NCBI RefSeq assembly: GCF_001685415.1
Contig: NZ_CP014989.1
Coordinates: 1,364,001-1,428,000, forward strand
Direction: 5' to 3'
DNA from: Serinicoccus hydrothermalis
GTDB taxonomy: Bacteria > Actinomycetota > Actinomycetes > Actinomycetales > Dermatophilaceae
Length of the DNA stretch: 64,000 nucleotides
Each line of letters starts with the position of its first letter. Within the stretch, counting starts at the first letter, position 1. The translations under genes were made by a program, and so were the position numbers. Shown here piece by piece: positions 16,018 to 27,545 of the stretch. The notes beneath the pieces were generated by a model, which did not search any database, was not told the origin of the DNA, and saw nothing but the letters and a program-made list of their open reading frames with translations.

Positions 16018-17360
16018 GAGTGATGTCCCTTCGGGTGGGTGGTTCGGTCCTCCAGTCTACCGGCCCGCTCCCGCGGGGCGGCACCCGCCGCGAGCCCGGG
16101 GTCGACGGCCCCGGTGACCCGGTTGATCGCCCGCATCCCGTGGAAGACGAGCAGGGCCGCGGCCGTGCCGAGGGCGATGCCCTCGAAGGTCAGCGCACCG
16201 GTGGCCCAGGTGTAGTTGGCGATCCCGACGACGAGGGCGACCGCCGCGGTCGAGAGGTTGATCGGGTTGCCGAAGTCGACGCGGTTCTCCACCCAGATGC
16301 GCACCCCGAGGATCCCGATCATGCCGTAGAGCACCGTGGCGGCGCCGCCGAGGACGCCGGCGGGCACGGTCTGGATGAGCGCCCCGAACTTCGGCAGGAA
16401 GGCCAGGGCGACCGCGGTGAGCGCCGCCACCCAGTAGGCCGCCGTGGAGTAGACCCGCGTCGCCGCCATGACGCCGATGTTCTCGGCGTAGGTGGTGGTC
16501 CCCGAGCCACCGCCGGCCCCGGCGAGGGTGGTCGCCAGGCCGTCGGAGAGGAGGGTGCGCCCGAGCATGTGGTCGAGCGCGTCGGCCGAGTCACCGGTCA
16601 TCTGCGCCACCGACTTCACGTGCCCGACGTTCTCGGCCACGAGGACGAGGACGACCGGCAGGAAGAGCCCCACCACCCCGAGGTGGAACTCGGGGGCCAT
16701 GAGCGGCGGCGCACCCAGCCAGCCGGCGTCGGCGACCACGGAGGTGTCGACCTCGCCGCGGAGCAGCGCGACGGCATACCCGACGAGGACGCCGAGCAGG
16801 ATCGACAGGCGGCCGAGCAGGCCGCGGAAGAGGACGGTGCAGAGCAGGATCGCGACGAGGGTGGCCAGCGCCGTGACCGGGGCCTCCTGGACGTTGCCCC
16901 ACGCGGCCGGCGCGAGGTTGAGCCCGATGAGCGCGACGATCGTGCCGGTGACCACCGGCGGCATGAGGCGGGCGATCCAGTGGTGCCCGACGAGCTGCAC
17001 CACCAGCCCGACGGCCGCGAGCCCGATGCCGGCCAGCACCACGCCGCCGAGGGCGCCGGCCGGCCCGTGCTCCGCCTGCGCGGCCGCGATCGGCGCGAGG
17101 AAGGCGAAGCTGGAGCCGAGGTAGGACGGCACCTGGTTGCGCGTGATGAGCAGGAACAGCGCCGTGCCGAGGCCGCTGAAGAGCAGCGTCGTGCTCGGCG
17201 GGAAGCCGGTGATGAGCGGGACGAGGAAGGTGGCGCCGAACATCGCCACCACGTGCTGCATGCCGATCCCGACCGTCGGCAGCCACGCCAGCCGCTCCCC
17301 GGGCCCGACGACCTCGCCCGGCGCGATCCGGCGGCCGTCACCGTGAACGGTCCAGCGCAT
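16014..17360 (-). CDS. NCS2 uracil permease lodged between atpD and atpC
   Basis: 448 residues, about 12-14 membrane segments. NCS2 signature region: VAENVGHVKSVAQMTG, LLSDGLATTLAGAGGGSG and TYAENIGVMAATRVYS, closest to UraA/PyrP-type uracil:H+ symporters. Start ATG 17360 has GGGGAGAGGG directly upstream. An open frame continues ~40 codons further, but that region is the repeat array at 17379-17495 and is probably untranslated. Position is unusual: it splits the atp operon, and its stop overlaps the atpC start. Confidence 0.9.
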   Translation of the reverse strand: MRWTVHGDGRRIAPGEVVGPGERLAWLPTVGIGMQHVVAMFGATFLVPLITGFPPSTTLLFSGLGTALFLLITRNQVPSYLGSSFAFLAPIAAAQAEHGPAGALGGVVLAGIGLAAVGLVVQLVGHHWIARLMPPVVTGTIVALIGLNLAPAAWGNVQEAPVTALATLVAILLCTVLFRGLLGRLSILLGVLVGYAVALLRGEVDTSVVADAGWLGAPPLMAPEFHLGVVGLFLPVVLVLVAENVGHVKSVAQMTGDSADALDHMLGRTLLSDGLATTLAGAGGGSGTTTYAENIGVMAATRVYSTAAYWVAALTAVALAFLPKFGALIQTVPAGVLGGAATVLYGMIGILGVRIWVENRVDFGNPINLSTAAVALVVGIANYTWATGALTFEGIALGTAAALLVFHGMRAINRVTGAVDPGLAAGAAPRERAGRLEDRTTHPKGHHS

Positions 17361-17378
17361 CCCTCTCCCCTTCGTCCC

Positions 17379-17478
17379 GACCGGACAGGCCTTCGGTCCG
17401 CCCGCACCCCGCACCGGACAGGCCTTGCGTCTGGCGCCCGGTGGCACCGAACAGGCCTTGTGTCCCGCGGTCGCGGGA
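17379..17478. repeat. Three 33-bp-period tandem repeats between atpD and the permease
   Basis: The core CCGGACAGGCCTT occurs at 17381 and 17414, and as CCGAACAGGCCTT at 17447, exactly 33 bp apart. The linkers differ but keep a trailing GTC. The period is 11 codons, and in the permease frame each unit reads roughly K-A-C-P/S-V. It is too short and irregular for CRISPR. Confidence 0.75.
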
Positions 17479-17495
17479 CACAAGGCCTGTTCGGT
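17446..17495 (-). terminator. 24-bp perfect inverted repeat downstream of atpD
   Basis: Left arm 17446-17469, 2-nt centre, right arm 17472-17495: 24 of 24 bases pair. It begins 12 nt after the atpD stop and reuses the third tandem-repeat unit. There is no U-tract. It may terminate or process the atp transcript ahead of the permease. Confidence 0.6.
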
Positions 17496-17507
17496 CGCGG
17501 AGAGCGG

Positions 17508-19890
<2,383 letters not shown>

Positions 19891-19947
19891 ATCTCGCCTC
19901 TCTCGTCTTCGCTGGTGGTCGTTCGGTCAGCTGGTATGCCCGGCGCG

Positions 19948-21594
19948 TCAGCTGCGCTGGACGGTCAGCTGCTCCTGGTCGACCTCGTCATCGCCCATGG
20001 CCTCGGCCGGGTCCTCCTCGGCGGAGCCGACACCGACCTCGGCGCTGTCGTCCGGGGTGAACTCGGACTGGAAGGCGCTCATCGCGTCCTTGAGGGCCTG
20101 CTCGGTGTCGTCCCCGAGCTTGCCGCTCTCGCGGATGCCGTCCAGCAGGCCGTCGTGCTCGCGGTGCAGGAACTCGACCCACTCGGTCTCGAAGCGGCGG
20201 ACGTCGCTCACCGGCACCTCGTCGATGTGTCCGTTGGTGCCGGCCCAGATGACCGCGACCTGGTCCTCGACCGAGACCGGGGAGGACTGGGGCTGCTTGA
20301 GGATCTCGACCATGCGCGCGCCGCGGGCCAGCTGGGCCTTGGAGGCGTCGTCCAGGTCGGAGGCGAACATCGCGAAGGCCTCCATCTCGCGGAACTGCGC
20401 GAGGTCGACCTTGAGCCGTCCGGAGACCGACTTCATCGCCTTGATCTGCGCGGCGCCACCGACGCGGGACACCGAGACACCGACGTCGATCGCCGGGCGG
20501 ACGTTGGAGTTGAACAGGTCCGCCTGGAGGTAGATCTGTCCGTCGGTGATGGAGATGACGTTGGTCGGGATGTAGGCCGAGACGTCACCAGCCTTGGTCT
20601 CGATGATCGGCAGCCCGGTCATCGAGCCCGCGCCCATCTCGTCCGAGAGCTTGGCGCAACGCTCGAGCAGCCGCGAGTGCAGGTAGAAGACGTCGCCCGG
20701 GTAGGCCTCGCGGCCCGGCGGACGGCGCAGCAGCAGCGACACGGCGCGGTAGGCCTCGGCCTGCTTGGACAGGTCGTCGAAGACGATGAGCACGTGCTTG
20801 CCGTCGTACATCCAGTGCTGGCCGATGGCCGAGCCGGTGTAGGGGGCGAGGTACTTGAAGCCGGCCGCGTCCGAGGCAGGGGCGGCGACGATCGTCGTGT
20901 AGTCGAGCGCGCCCTGCTCCTCCAGCGTGCCGCGCACCGAGGCGATGGTCGAGCCCTTCTGGCCGATCGCGACGTAGATGCAGCGCACCTGCTTGTCCGG
21001 GTCACCGGACTCCCAGTTGGCCTTCTGGTTGAGGATCGTGTCGATCGCGACCGTGGTCTTGCCGGTCTGCCGGTCGCCGATGATGAGCTGGCGCTGGCCA
21101 CGGCCGATCGGGATCATCGAGTCGATCGCCTTGATGCCGGTCTGCAGCGGCTCGTGCACCGACTTGCGGGCCATGACGCCGGGAGCCTGCAGCTCCAGCG
21201 CACGGCGGCCGTCGGTCTCGATGTCGCCGAGGCCGTCGATCGGCTGGCCCAGGGGGTTGACGACGCGACCGAGGTAACCGTCGCCGACGGGCACCGAGAG
21301 CACCTCGCCGGTGCGGCGGACGTCCTGGCCCTCCTCGATCCCGGAGAAGTCGCCGAGGACGATGACGCCGACCTCGTGCACGTCGAGGTTGAGCGCCAGC
21401 CCGAGCGTGCCGTCGGCGAACTCGAGCAGCTCGTTGGTCATCACCGAGGGCAGGCCCTCGACGTGGGCGATGCCGTCACCGGCGTCGACCACCCGGCCGA
21501 CCTCTTCGCGCGAGGCGCTGCCCGGCTCGTAGGACTGGACGAACTGGTCCAGGGCGTCCCGGATCTCCTCGGGACGGATCGAAAGCTCCGTCAT
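19948..21594 (-). CDS. atpA: F1Fo ATP synthase subunit alpha
   Basis: 548 residues, non-catalytic nucleotide-binding F1 subunit. Walker [16 protein letters not shown] and the arginine-finger region [16 protein letters not shown] are present. The C-terminal ~40 residues ([19 protein letters not shown]) form an acidic tail, a feature of actinobacterial alpha subunits; in mycobacteria such a tail limits ATP hydrolysis. ATG 21594 has AGGAGAAGAGAC upstream. Confidence 0.98.
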   Translation of the reverse strand: MTELSIRPEEIRDALDQFVQSYEPGSASREEVGRVVDAGDGIAHVEGLPSVMTNELLEFADGTLGLALNLDVHEVGVIVLGDFSGIEEGQDVRRTGEVLSVPVGDGYLGRVVNPLGQPIDGLGDIETDGRRALELQAPGVMARKSVHEPLQTGIKAIDSMIPIGRGQRQLIIGDRQTGKTTVAIDTILNQKANWESGDPDKQVRCIYVAIGQKGSTIASVRGTLEEQGALDYTTIVAAPASDAAGFKYLAPYTGSAIGQHWMYDGKHVLIVFDDLSKQAEAYRAVSLLLRRPPGREAYPGDVFYLHSRLLERCAKLSDEMGAGSMTGLPIIETKAGDVSAYIPTNVISITDGQIYLQADLFNSNVRPAIDVGVSVSRVGGAAQIKAMKSVSGRLKVDLAQFREMEAFAMFASDLDDASKAQLARGARMVEILKQPQSSPVSVEDQVAVIWAGTNGHIDEVPVSDVRRFETEWVEFLHREHDGLLDGIRESGKLGDDTEQALKDAMSAFQSEFTPDDSAEVGVGSAEEDPAEAMGDDEVDQEQLTVQRS

Positions 21595-21663
21595 GTCTCT
21601 TCTCCTCGTCGTGGCCCTGGGCTTGTGGTCGGGCCGGTGCTGTGGGGTCTGTGGTGGGTAGGG

Positions 21664-22485
21664 TCAGCCGGCCATGAGGCGCCGGGCCTGGTCGAGCCGG
21701 TGGCTCACCGTGCCGTCGATGACCTCGTCGCCGATCTCCACCCGGATGCCACCGACGACATCGGGGTCGATGACCACGTTGGTGTGGACGGTGCGGCCGT
21801 ACTGCCGGCTGAGCGTGGAGCGCAGCGACTCCTCCTGCTCGGGCCGCAGCGGGATGGCCGTGGTGACGACCGCGGTCACCTGGTCCTGGAGCTCGGCGGC
21901 CTGCTCGAGGTAGGCCACGAGCGTGCGCTCCACGCGGGCACCGCGGACGCCGACCGCGGCCTGGGCGGCCAGGGTGACGGTCTCCGGGGCGGCCTTGACC
22001 GAGAGCAGCCGCTCCACGAGGGAGCGCTTCGCCGCGACCGGCGCACGCCGGTCGCCGAGCGCGGACTGCAGGTCGGGGGTGGACTCGACGATGCGGCTGA
22101 AGCGGAAGAGCTCGTCCTCCACCTGGTCCAGCCTCCCGGCACGCTGCGCGTGCACGAGCTGGGCCTCCACCGACACCCGCTCGAGCGCGGTGGCCAGGTC
22201 GGTCACACCGGACCAGCGCTGGGACACCGTGGCCTTGGCGGCGTGCAGCGCCCCGTCACCGATCTTGCCGCTGAGCAGACGCTCGGTGATCGCGGCCCGC
22301 TCGGAGCCCTCCCGCGAGGGGTCGGCCAGGGTGCGCGCCAGCACGGCGTTGCCGTCCACGAGACGGGCCAGGGCCCAGAGGTCCTCCCCGACACGCGCCG
22401 GGTCGACGGACCCGCCGTCGTGCTCGAGCACCTCGTGCAGACCCTCGCGGGCCCCGTGGAGGGAGCGGCGGTAGGCGCTGTCCAT
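21664..22485 (-). CDS. atpH: F1Fo ATP synthase subunit delta
   Basis: 273 residues, the F1 cap/stator subunit. The family hallmark is near the C-terminus: VIDPDVVGGIRVEIGDEVID. It is longer than the E. coli protein (~177) owing to an N-terminal helical extension, as in other high-GC Gram-positives. ATG 22485 follows the atpF stop after one base, so expression is coupled. An upstream extension of the frame is antisense-like low-complexity sequence and was not used. Confidence 0.95.
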   Translation of the reverse strand: MDSAYRRSLHGAREGLHEVLEHDGGSVDPARVGEDLWALARLVDGNAVLARTLADPSREGSERAAITERLLSGKIGDGALHAAKATVSQRWSGVTDLATALERVSVEAQLVHAQRAGRLDQVEDELFRFSRIVESTPDLQSALGDRRAPVAAKRSLVERLLSVKAAPETVTLAAQAAVGVRGARVERTLVAYLEQAAELQDQVTAVVTTAIPLRPEQEESLRSTLSRQYGRTVHTNVVIDPDVVGGIRVEIGDEVIDGTVSHRLDQARRLMAG

Positions 22486-22486
22486 G

Positions 22487-23071
22487 TCAGCGACCCTCGT
22501 CGCCCGCGCCGAGCTTCTCCGGGGTGATGGCTCCGGAGTCGAGGTCGGCGAGGAAGCGGTCGACGATCCCACGCTGCCGCGCCTCGTCGTCGAGGGACTC
22601 CCCGACGATCTTGCTGGCCAGCGCGGTGGAGATCTGCCCCACCTCGCCGCGCAGCTGGACCATGGCCTGCTGACGCTCGGCCTCGATCTGCTTGTGCGCG
22701 GTCTCGGTGATGCGGTGGGCCTCGACGTTGGCCTGCTCGCGCATCTCGGCGATGATCTGCGCGCCCTGCTCCTTGGCCTTCTCGCGGATGTGCGCGGCCT
22801 CGGCCCGGGCGTCGCCGAGCTGCTCCTCGTACTTCTTCTTGGCGGCGGCGGCCTCGGCCTCCGCCTTCTCGGCACGCTCCATGCCGCCCTCGATGGCGTC
22901 CTGGCGTGCGGTCACGATGCCCTCGAGGCGGGGCCAGGCGACCTTCCAGACGACCAGGAAGATGACGCCGAACATGAGCAGGCCCCAGACCAGCTCCGGC
23001 GTGTGCGGGAAGATCGGGGATCGCTCCTCGGTCCCCTCCGCGGTCCTCACGACCAGCGTCTGTAGCGACAC
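22487..23071 (-). CDS. atpF: F1Fo ATP synthase subunit b
   Basis: 194 residues: a single N-terminal membrane helix (VWGLLMFGVIFLVVWKVAWP) and a long charged coiled coil (ERAEKAEAEAAAAKKKYEEQ onward) that forms the peripheral stalk. GTG 23071 is preceded by AAGGAGAC. A 55-bp gap separates it from atpE. Confidence 0.96.
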   Translation of the reverse strand: MSLQTLVVRTAEGTEERSPIFPHTPELVWGLLMFGVIFLVVWKVAWPRLEGIVTARQDAIEGGMERAEKAEAEAAAAKKKYEEQLGDARAEAAHIREKAKEQGAQIIAEMREQANVEAHRITETAHKQIEAERQQAMVQLRGEVGQISTALASKIVGESLDDEARQRGIVDRFLADLDSGAITPEKLGAGDEGR

Positions 23072-23126
23072 GGTGTCTCCTTCAGCAAGATGAGCGGGCG
23101 GCGCCCGGTAGGCCGACGCGACTTCC

Positions 23127-23339
23127 TTAGACGATGAAGAAGAGGACGAAGCCCAGGATGGCCAGGGCCTCGGCGACGGCGAAGCCGAGGATGGTGAACG
23201 GCGTCAGCGCGCCGCGGGCCTCGGGCTGGCGGGCCACACCGTTGAGGTAGGCGGCGAAGATGAGGCCGACACCGATGGCCGGGCCGATGGTGGACAGGCC
23301 GTAGCCGACCAGGGCGATGGCGGGAGCAAGGGCTTCCAT
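23127..23339 (-). CDS. atpE: F1Fo ATP synthase subunit c
   Basis: 70 residues, two membrane helices joined by the polar loop YLNGVARQPEARG. The proton-carrying carboxylate is the Glu in FAVAEALAILGF of helix 2. The GLSTIGPAIGVGL glycine pattern in helix 1 packs the c-ring. ATG 23339 has AGAAAGAGAC upstream. Confidence 0.98.
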   Translation of the reverse strand: MEALAPAIALVGYGLSTIGPAIGVGLIFAAYLNGVARQPEARGALTPFTILGFAVAEALAILGFVLFFIV

Positions 23340-23414
23340 TGTGTCTCTTTCTGTGTGGTGTCACCGGCTGGTGGCAGCCGGTCGATCGTGCGGTCTCGGT
23401 ATTCGGTTAGGGGG

Positions 23415-24215
23415 TCAGTGGCCCTCGGCGAGTCCGTCGCCGATGTAGGAGGCCGCGAGCAGCGTGAAGACGTAGGCCTGGACGACCTGGATGAGCAGCT
23501 CGAAGAAGGTCATGAGGAAGGCCATGAGGAAGGACCCGGCACCGGCGATCGCCATGAGCGCACCCTGCTGCACCAGGAACCAGCCGCCGGCGACGAAGAG
23601 GGTGAGGATCATGTGACCGGCGAACATGTTGCCGAAGAGTCGCAGGGCCAGCGTGAGGGGCCGGGTGACGAAGTAGCTGAAGATCTCCAGGAGCAGTACG
23701 ACCGGCCGGATGACCAGCGGCACGCCCTCCGGCACCATGTGCTTGAAGTAGCCGATGAAGCCCTGCTGCCGGAAGCCGGCCAGGTGGTAGACGACGTAGA
23801 CCACCGCGGTGAGTGCGATGGGCACCCCGATGACCGCCGTCGGCGCGAGCATCACGAGCGGGGTGATACCCATGAGGTTGTTGGCGAGCACGAAGAAGAA
23901 GATGGCCAGCAGGAACGGGACGTACCTCTTGTAGTGCTTGCTGCCGATGAGGTCACGCGAGATGTCGTTGCGGACGAAGCCGTAGACCGTCTCGAAGAGG
24001 AACTGGCCCTTGCCGGGGACGAGCCGGAGGTTCTTGGTGCCCAGCGTGAGCAGCGCCACGAGGCCGATGGTGACGAGCGTCATGACGAACATCGGGCGGG
24101 TGATCTCCCAGCCCTCCGGCCCGAAGTAGGGCTGCCAGAAGTCGGCCGGGGACGGGGCGTGGAAACCGGACTCGTCCGCCAGGACTAGTGGTCGTCCCAG
24201 GGTCACACTGGTCAC
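23415..24215 (-). CDS. atpB: F1Fo ATP synthase subunit a
   Basis: 266 residues, five to six membrane helices. The essential arginine helix is TRPLTLALRLFGNMFAGHM, and the last helix is LIQVVQAYVFTLLAASYIG. With the c-ring it forms the proton channel. GTG 24215 begins VTSVTLGRPL; the first 50 residues are the extracytoplasmic N-terminus. Forty bp separate it from the AtpZ-like gene upstream. Confidence 0.97.
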   Translation of the reverse strand: MTSVTLGRPLVLADESGFHAPSPADFWQPYFGPEGWEITRPMFVMTLVTIGLVALLTLGTKNLRLVPGKGQFLFETVYGFVRNDISRDLIGSKHYKRYVPFLLAIFFFVLANNLMGITPLVMLAPTAVIGVPIALTAVVYVVYHLAGFRQQGFIGYFKHMVPEGVPLVIRPVVLLLEIFSYFVTRPLTLALRLFGNMFAGHMILTLFVAGGWFLVQQGALMAIAGAGSFLMAFLMTFFELLIQVVQAYVFTLLAASYIGDGLAEGH

Positions 24216-24255
24216 GCGAACTCCTTCGCAACGTGATCGGGGGCCAGCAGGGATG

Positions 24256-24519
24256 TCATTGAGTACCGTACCTGACCCAGATGATGTAGATGGACAGAGC
24301 CATTCCCGCGAGGATGCCGACGGCGACCACCCAGTCCTGGCCGATCCACCGGCCCACGAGCAGGGCGATCCCGCCGAAGAGGATGGGGCCGGCGAGCAGG
24401 TAGGAGATGACGCTGGTGCCCATCGAGGTCTCCGGGCTCTGACCGCCCTCGTCCCGGTCGTCCCGGGGCGGGAGCCCGTCGTCGCGCTTCGGGGTGTGAC
24501 CGAACAGCGAGTACCTCAT
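24256..24519 (-). CDS. AtpZ/AtpI family membrane protein
   Basis: 87 residues: a charged N-terminus and two membrane helices (SYLLAGPILFGGIALLVG, VVAVGILAGMALSIYIIW). It matches the AtpZ/AtpI group, which assists c-ring assembly or Mg2+/Ca2+ handling. ATG 24519 overlaps the preceding stop as ATGA. Confidence 0.8.
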   Translation of the reverse strand: MRYSLFGHTPKRDDGLPPRDDRDEGGQSPETSMGTSVISYLLAGPILFGGIALLVGRWIGQDWVVAVGILAGMALSIYIIWVRYGTQ

Positions 24520-24953
24520 CGCGCCCCTCCCTCACCCGGCAGGGACACGTCCAGCGCCGGCTGGCGCCCGGTGAGGTAGACCTGCACGAGGAACACCTGG
24601 TAGAGCACCGCGCTGAGCAGGGCGGAGAGGGCGAAGGGCCCGCGCTCGAGCCACGGCTCGCCCCGCAGGACCAGGGCGACCGAGGCCAGCAGCACGACCA
24701 CCACCAGCAGGATCATGAAGGCCCCGGGCAGGACGACCGCCTCGTGCTGCCGCAGCAGCCACCGGACGGCGACGAGCCCCGCGGTGAGGGCCCCGACGAC
24801 GACGATCCCGGCGAGGACGACGGACCCGGCCGCGCCCCAGGAGCGGAACAGACCGGTGAGGAGCACCGCGGCAGCGAGCCCCACCAGGGTGCCCACGGAG
24901 GCACGCCGCACCATGCGAGCCGCGACATCTTCTGTCACGTGGCGCTCGGACAT
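24516..24953 (-). CDS. ATP synthase I-like membrane protein, first gene of atp operon
   Basis: 145 residues with four membrane segments (VGTLVGLAAAVLLTGLF, VVLAGIVVVGALTAGLV, FMILLVVVVLLASVALVL, LSAVLYQVFLVQVYL), in the position and style of AtpI. ATG 24953 is chosen; ATG 24995 would add 14 residues but lies closer to the probable transcription start. It opens the operon, about 57 nt downstream of the CRP-like site. Confidence 0.75.
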   Translation of the reverse strand: MSERHVTEDVAARMVRRASVGTLVGLAAAVLLTGLFRSWGAAGSVVLAGIVVVGALTAGLVAVRWLLRQHEAVVLPGAFMILLVVVVLLASVALVLRGEPWLERGPFALSALLSAVLYQVFLVQVYLTGRQPALDVSLPGEGGAR

Positions 24954-25009
24954 GTCGGCTCGTTCCGTCCCGGGTCGTGTGTGGTGGTCTGGCATCTCAG
25001 GGCGACGCG

Positions 25010-25029
25010 CTTGTGAAAGTTATCACAAG
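25010..25029 (-). promoter_or_regulatory. CRP/GlxR-type site in the atp operon promoter
   Basis: CTTGTGAAAGTTATCACAAG contains TGTGA-N6-TCACA, the consensus of CRP-family regulators, with perfect 7-base arms. A TAACTT -10 (minus strand, 25017-25022) lies inside it, so binding here would hinder rather than help polymerase. In Corynebacterium the CRP homologue GlxR controls energy genes; a similar role here is inference. Confidence 0.6.
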
Positions 25030-25063
25030 CACGGGGTGGGCCACGAACCCGCTGGTCACAGGC

Positions 25064-26176
25064 CTACGTCGAGGTGGCGTCGGAGGAGCGTGCCGGCTCG
25101 GCACGCCAGGTCAGCCCCACGGCCAGGACGAGCAGCCCGAGGATGCCGGTCAGCGACACCCAGAAGGGCAGGTAGGCGAAGGACACGCTCCCCGCCGCGA
25201 TGAGCAGGGCCCAGAGGTAGAGGAGCACCACCGCCCGCCGGTGGCTGTGCCCGATGTCGAGCATCCGGTGGTGCAGGTGGCCGCGGTCCGGCTTCCACGG
25301 CAGCTGACCTGCCCTGGTCCGCCGCAGGACGGCCAGCACCATGTCGAGGAAGGGCAGGGCGAGGATGGCGAGCGGGATGAGGATCGGGAGCAGGAAGGCC
25401 GTCGCCGCGGAGGCGCTGGCGACCGAGGAGCTCGGGTCCACCGACCCCGTCATCGAGATGGTCGCCGCCGCGAGCAGCAGGCCGAGCAGCAGCGCCCCGG
25501 CGTCCCCCATGAAGAGACGCGCCGGGTGGAAGTTGTGCGGCAGGAAGCCCAGGCACACCCCGATGAGGGCGGCACTGATGAAGGTCGCCTCGGAGAAGAC
25601 GTTGGGCGGGTCGAAGTTGCGGCTGATCAGGTAGGTCCAGCCGAAGAACGCCCCTGCCGCGATGAGCACCACGCCCGCCGCGAGCCCGTCCAGCCCGTCG
25701 ATGAAGTTCACCGCGTTGGTGGAGATGACGACGACGAGGATGGTCAGGGTCACCATCACCGGCTCGGGCAGGTAGGTCACGCCCAGGATGGGCAGCGAGA
25801 GCAGCCGCACGCCGTAGAACGCCATGATCCCGCCGGCCAGGATCTGTCCGGCCAGCTTGGTCATCCAGTCCAGCTCGCGGATGTCGTCGATGGCCCCGAG
25901 CGCGGTGATGAGGGCCGCGGCTGCCAGCACGCCGAAGAGCCGGGGCGTCGCGTCGAAGAGCTGCCCGTGGTAGGGCAGCTGGGAGCCGAGCAGCACCGCC
26001 GCCGCGAAGCCCAGCAGCATGGCGACCCCGCCGAGCCGAGGGATCGGCACCGAGTGGACGTCGCGGTCGCGCACCGCGGTGATGGCTCCCACGCGCAGGG
26101 CGAGGCGGCGGACCAGGGGGGTGGCCAGGTAGGTCACGATCGCTGCTGTCAGCAGCACCATCATGAACTCGCGCAC
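25064..26176 (-). CDS. wecA: Undecaprenyl-phosphate GlcNAc-1-phosphate transferase (WecA/MraY family)
   Basis: 370 residues, about 11 membrane helices. Catalytic motifs: GAIDDIRELDWMTKLAGQ, NAVNFIDGLDGLAAG, FMGDAGALLLG and the His-rich loop DRGHLHHRMLDIGHS. It transfers GlcNAc-1-P (or a related sugar phosphate) to undecaprenyl phosphate for arabinogalactan or teichoic-acid linker synthesis. GTG 26176 has GGAGAGG 6 nt upstream; ATG 26164 is an in-frame alternative. It lies upstream of the atp operon, as commonly found in actinobacteria. Confidence 0.93.
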   Translation of the reverse strand: MREFMMVLLTAAIVTYLATPLVRRLALRVGAITAVRDRDVHSVPIPRLGGVAMLLGFAAAVLLGSQLPYHGQLFDATPRLFGVLAAAALITALGAIDDIRELDWMTKLAGQILAGGIMAFYGVRLLSLPILGVTYLPEPVMVTLTILVVVISTNAVNFIDGLDGLAAGVVLIAAGAFFGWTYLISRNFDPPNVFSEATFISAALIGVCLGFLPHNFHPARLFMGDAGALLLGLLLAAATISMTGSVDPSSSVASASAATAFLLPILIPLAILALPFLDMVLAVLRRTRAGQLPWKPDRGHLHHRMLDIGHSHRRAVVLLYLWALLIAAGSVSFAYLPFWVSLTGILGLLVLAVGLTWRAEPARSSDATST

Positions 26177-26236
26177 CGGCGCCTCTCCCCTCTCGGCGGC
26201 TCGCGACGGCGGTATGCCGCGCGGCGCCGTCCCGAG

Positions 26237-27538
26237 TCAGCCCGCGGCGGGCTCGGGGTAGGCGGGGTAGGACGTCACGAGCTCGCCGACCTGCGCCCGG
26301 ATCTCCCGGGCCACCGGGTGCTCCGGGTCGCCGTCGGTCTCGGTGACGGCCCGGTGGATGAGGTCGGCGATGGTGCCCATCTGCTCGGTGCCCATGCCCT
26401 GGGTGGTGACCGAGGGGCTGCCCACCCGGATGCCCGAGGCCACGTTGGGCTTCTCCGGGTCGAACGGGATGGCGTTCTTGTTGAGCACGATCCCTGCGGC
26501 GTCGCAGCGGGCCTCGGCGTCCCGGCCGGTGACCCCGACGCCGCGCAGGTCGTGCAGGGAGAGGTGGGTGTCGGTCCCTCCCGTGATGGGCCGGATGTCG
26601 TGGGCGTCGAGCGCACCCGCCAGCGCGGCCGCGTTGTCGAGCACCTGCTGGGCGTAGGCCTGGTAGGCCGGGGTCATGCACTCGGCGAAGTTGACCGCCT
26701 TGCCGGCGACGCCGTGCATGAGCGGGCCGCCCTGCATCATGGGGAAGACCGCGCGGTCGATCTTCTTCGCGTGCTCCTCCTTGCAGACGATCGCCCCGCC
26801 GCGCGGACCGCGCAGCACCTTGTGCGTCGTGAAGGACACGATGTCGGCATGCGGCACCGGCGACGGGATGACCTTGCCGGCGACCAGCCCGATGAAGTGC
26901 GCGGCGTCCACCCAGAAGATCGCACCGACCTCGTCGGCGATCGCGCGGAAGCGCTCGAAGTCGATGAGGCGCGGGATCGCCGAGCCGCCCGCGAGGATGA
27001 TCCTGGGCCGGTGCTCCTTGGCCAGTGCCTCGACCTGGTCGTAGTCGATGTCCTCGGTGTCCTGGGCGACGCCGTAGTGCACGGCGTTGAACCACTTGCC
27101 CGAGAAGCTCACCTTGAAGCCGTGGGTGAGGTGCCCGCCGTGGTCCAGGGACATGGCCAGGATGGTGTCCCCCGGCGACGCGAAGGCGCCGTAGACCGCC
27201 TGGTTGGCGCTCGCCCCGGAGTGCGGCTGCACGTTGGCGTGGTCGGCGCCGAAGAGCTCCTTGGCCCGCTCGATCGCGAGCTTCTCCACCTTGTCGACCT
27301 CGGCGCACCCGCCGTAGTAGCGGGCGTCCGGGTAGCCCTCGGCATACTTGTTGGACAGCGTGGACCCCAGGGCGGCGAGCACGGCGGGGCTCGTCTGGTT
27401 CTCGCTCGCGATGAGCTGGATCCCGGCCCGCTGCCGGTCCAGCTCGGAGACGAGGAGCCCGGCGATGTCCGGATCCTGCTCCAGCAGCGCGGAGAAGGAG
27501 GGGCCGTAGTAGGTGTCCGGACTCACGCGGGTCGTCAT
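26237..27538 (-). CDS. glyA: Serine hydroxymethyltransferase
   Basis: 433 residues. PLP enzyme interconverting serine and glycine with tetrahydrofolate. The PLP lysine lies in SFTTHKVLRGPRGG (most homologues read THKTLRG), and NVQPHSGASANQAVY and WVDAAHFIGLVAG are intact. ATG 27538 follows TAGAGT by 7 nt, so the message may be leaderless although GAGGACC could also serve as a ribosome site. In-frame upstream codons belong to the antisense of the neighbouring gene's end. Confidence 0.97.
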   Translation of the reverse strand: MTTRVSPDTYYGPSFSALLEQDPDIAGLLVSELDRQRAGIQLIASENQTSPAVLAALGSTLSNKYAEGYPDARYYGGCAEVDKVEKLAIERAKELFGADHANVQPHSGASANQAVYGAFASPGDTILAMSLDHGGHLTHGFKVSFSGKWFNAVHYGVAQDTEDIDYDQVEALAKEHRPRIILAGGSAIPRLIDFERFRAIADEVGAIFWVDAAHFIGLVAGKVIPSPVPHADIVSFTTHKVLRGPRGGAIVCKEEHAKKIDRAVFPMMQGGPLMHGVAGKAVNFAECMTPAYQAYAQQVLDNAAALAGALDAHDIRPITGGTDTHLSLHDLRGVGVTGRDAEARCDAAGIVLNKNAIPFDPEKPNVASGIRVGSPSVTTQGMGTEQMGTIADLIHRAVTETDGDPEHPVAREIRAQVGELVTSYPAYPEPAAG

Positions 27539-27545
27539 GGTCCTC

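Noticed and set aside
17379-17478. CRISPR-like periodic repeats
   Set aside because: Only three units with a ~13-bp core and ~20-bp linkers; no cas genes; the third unit is half of a palindrome.
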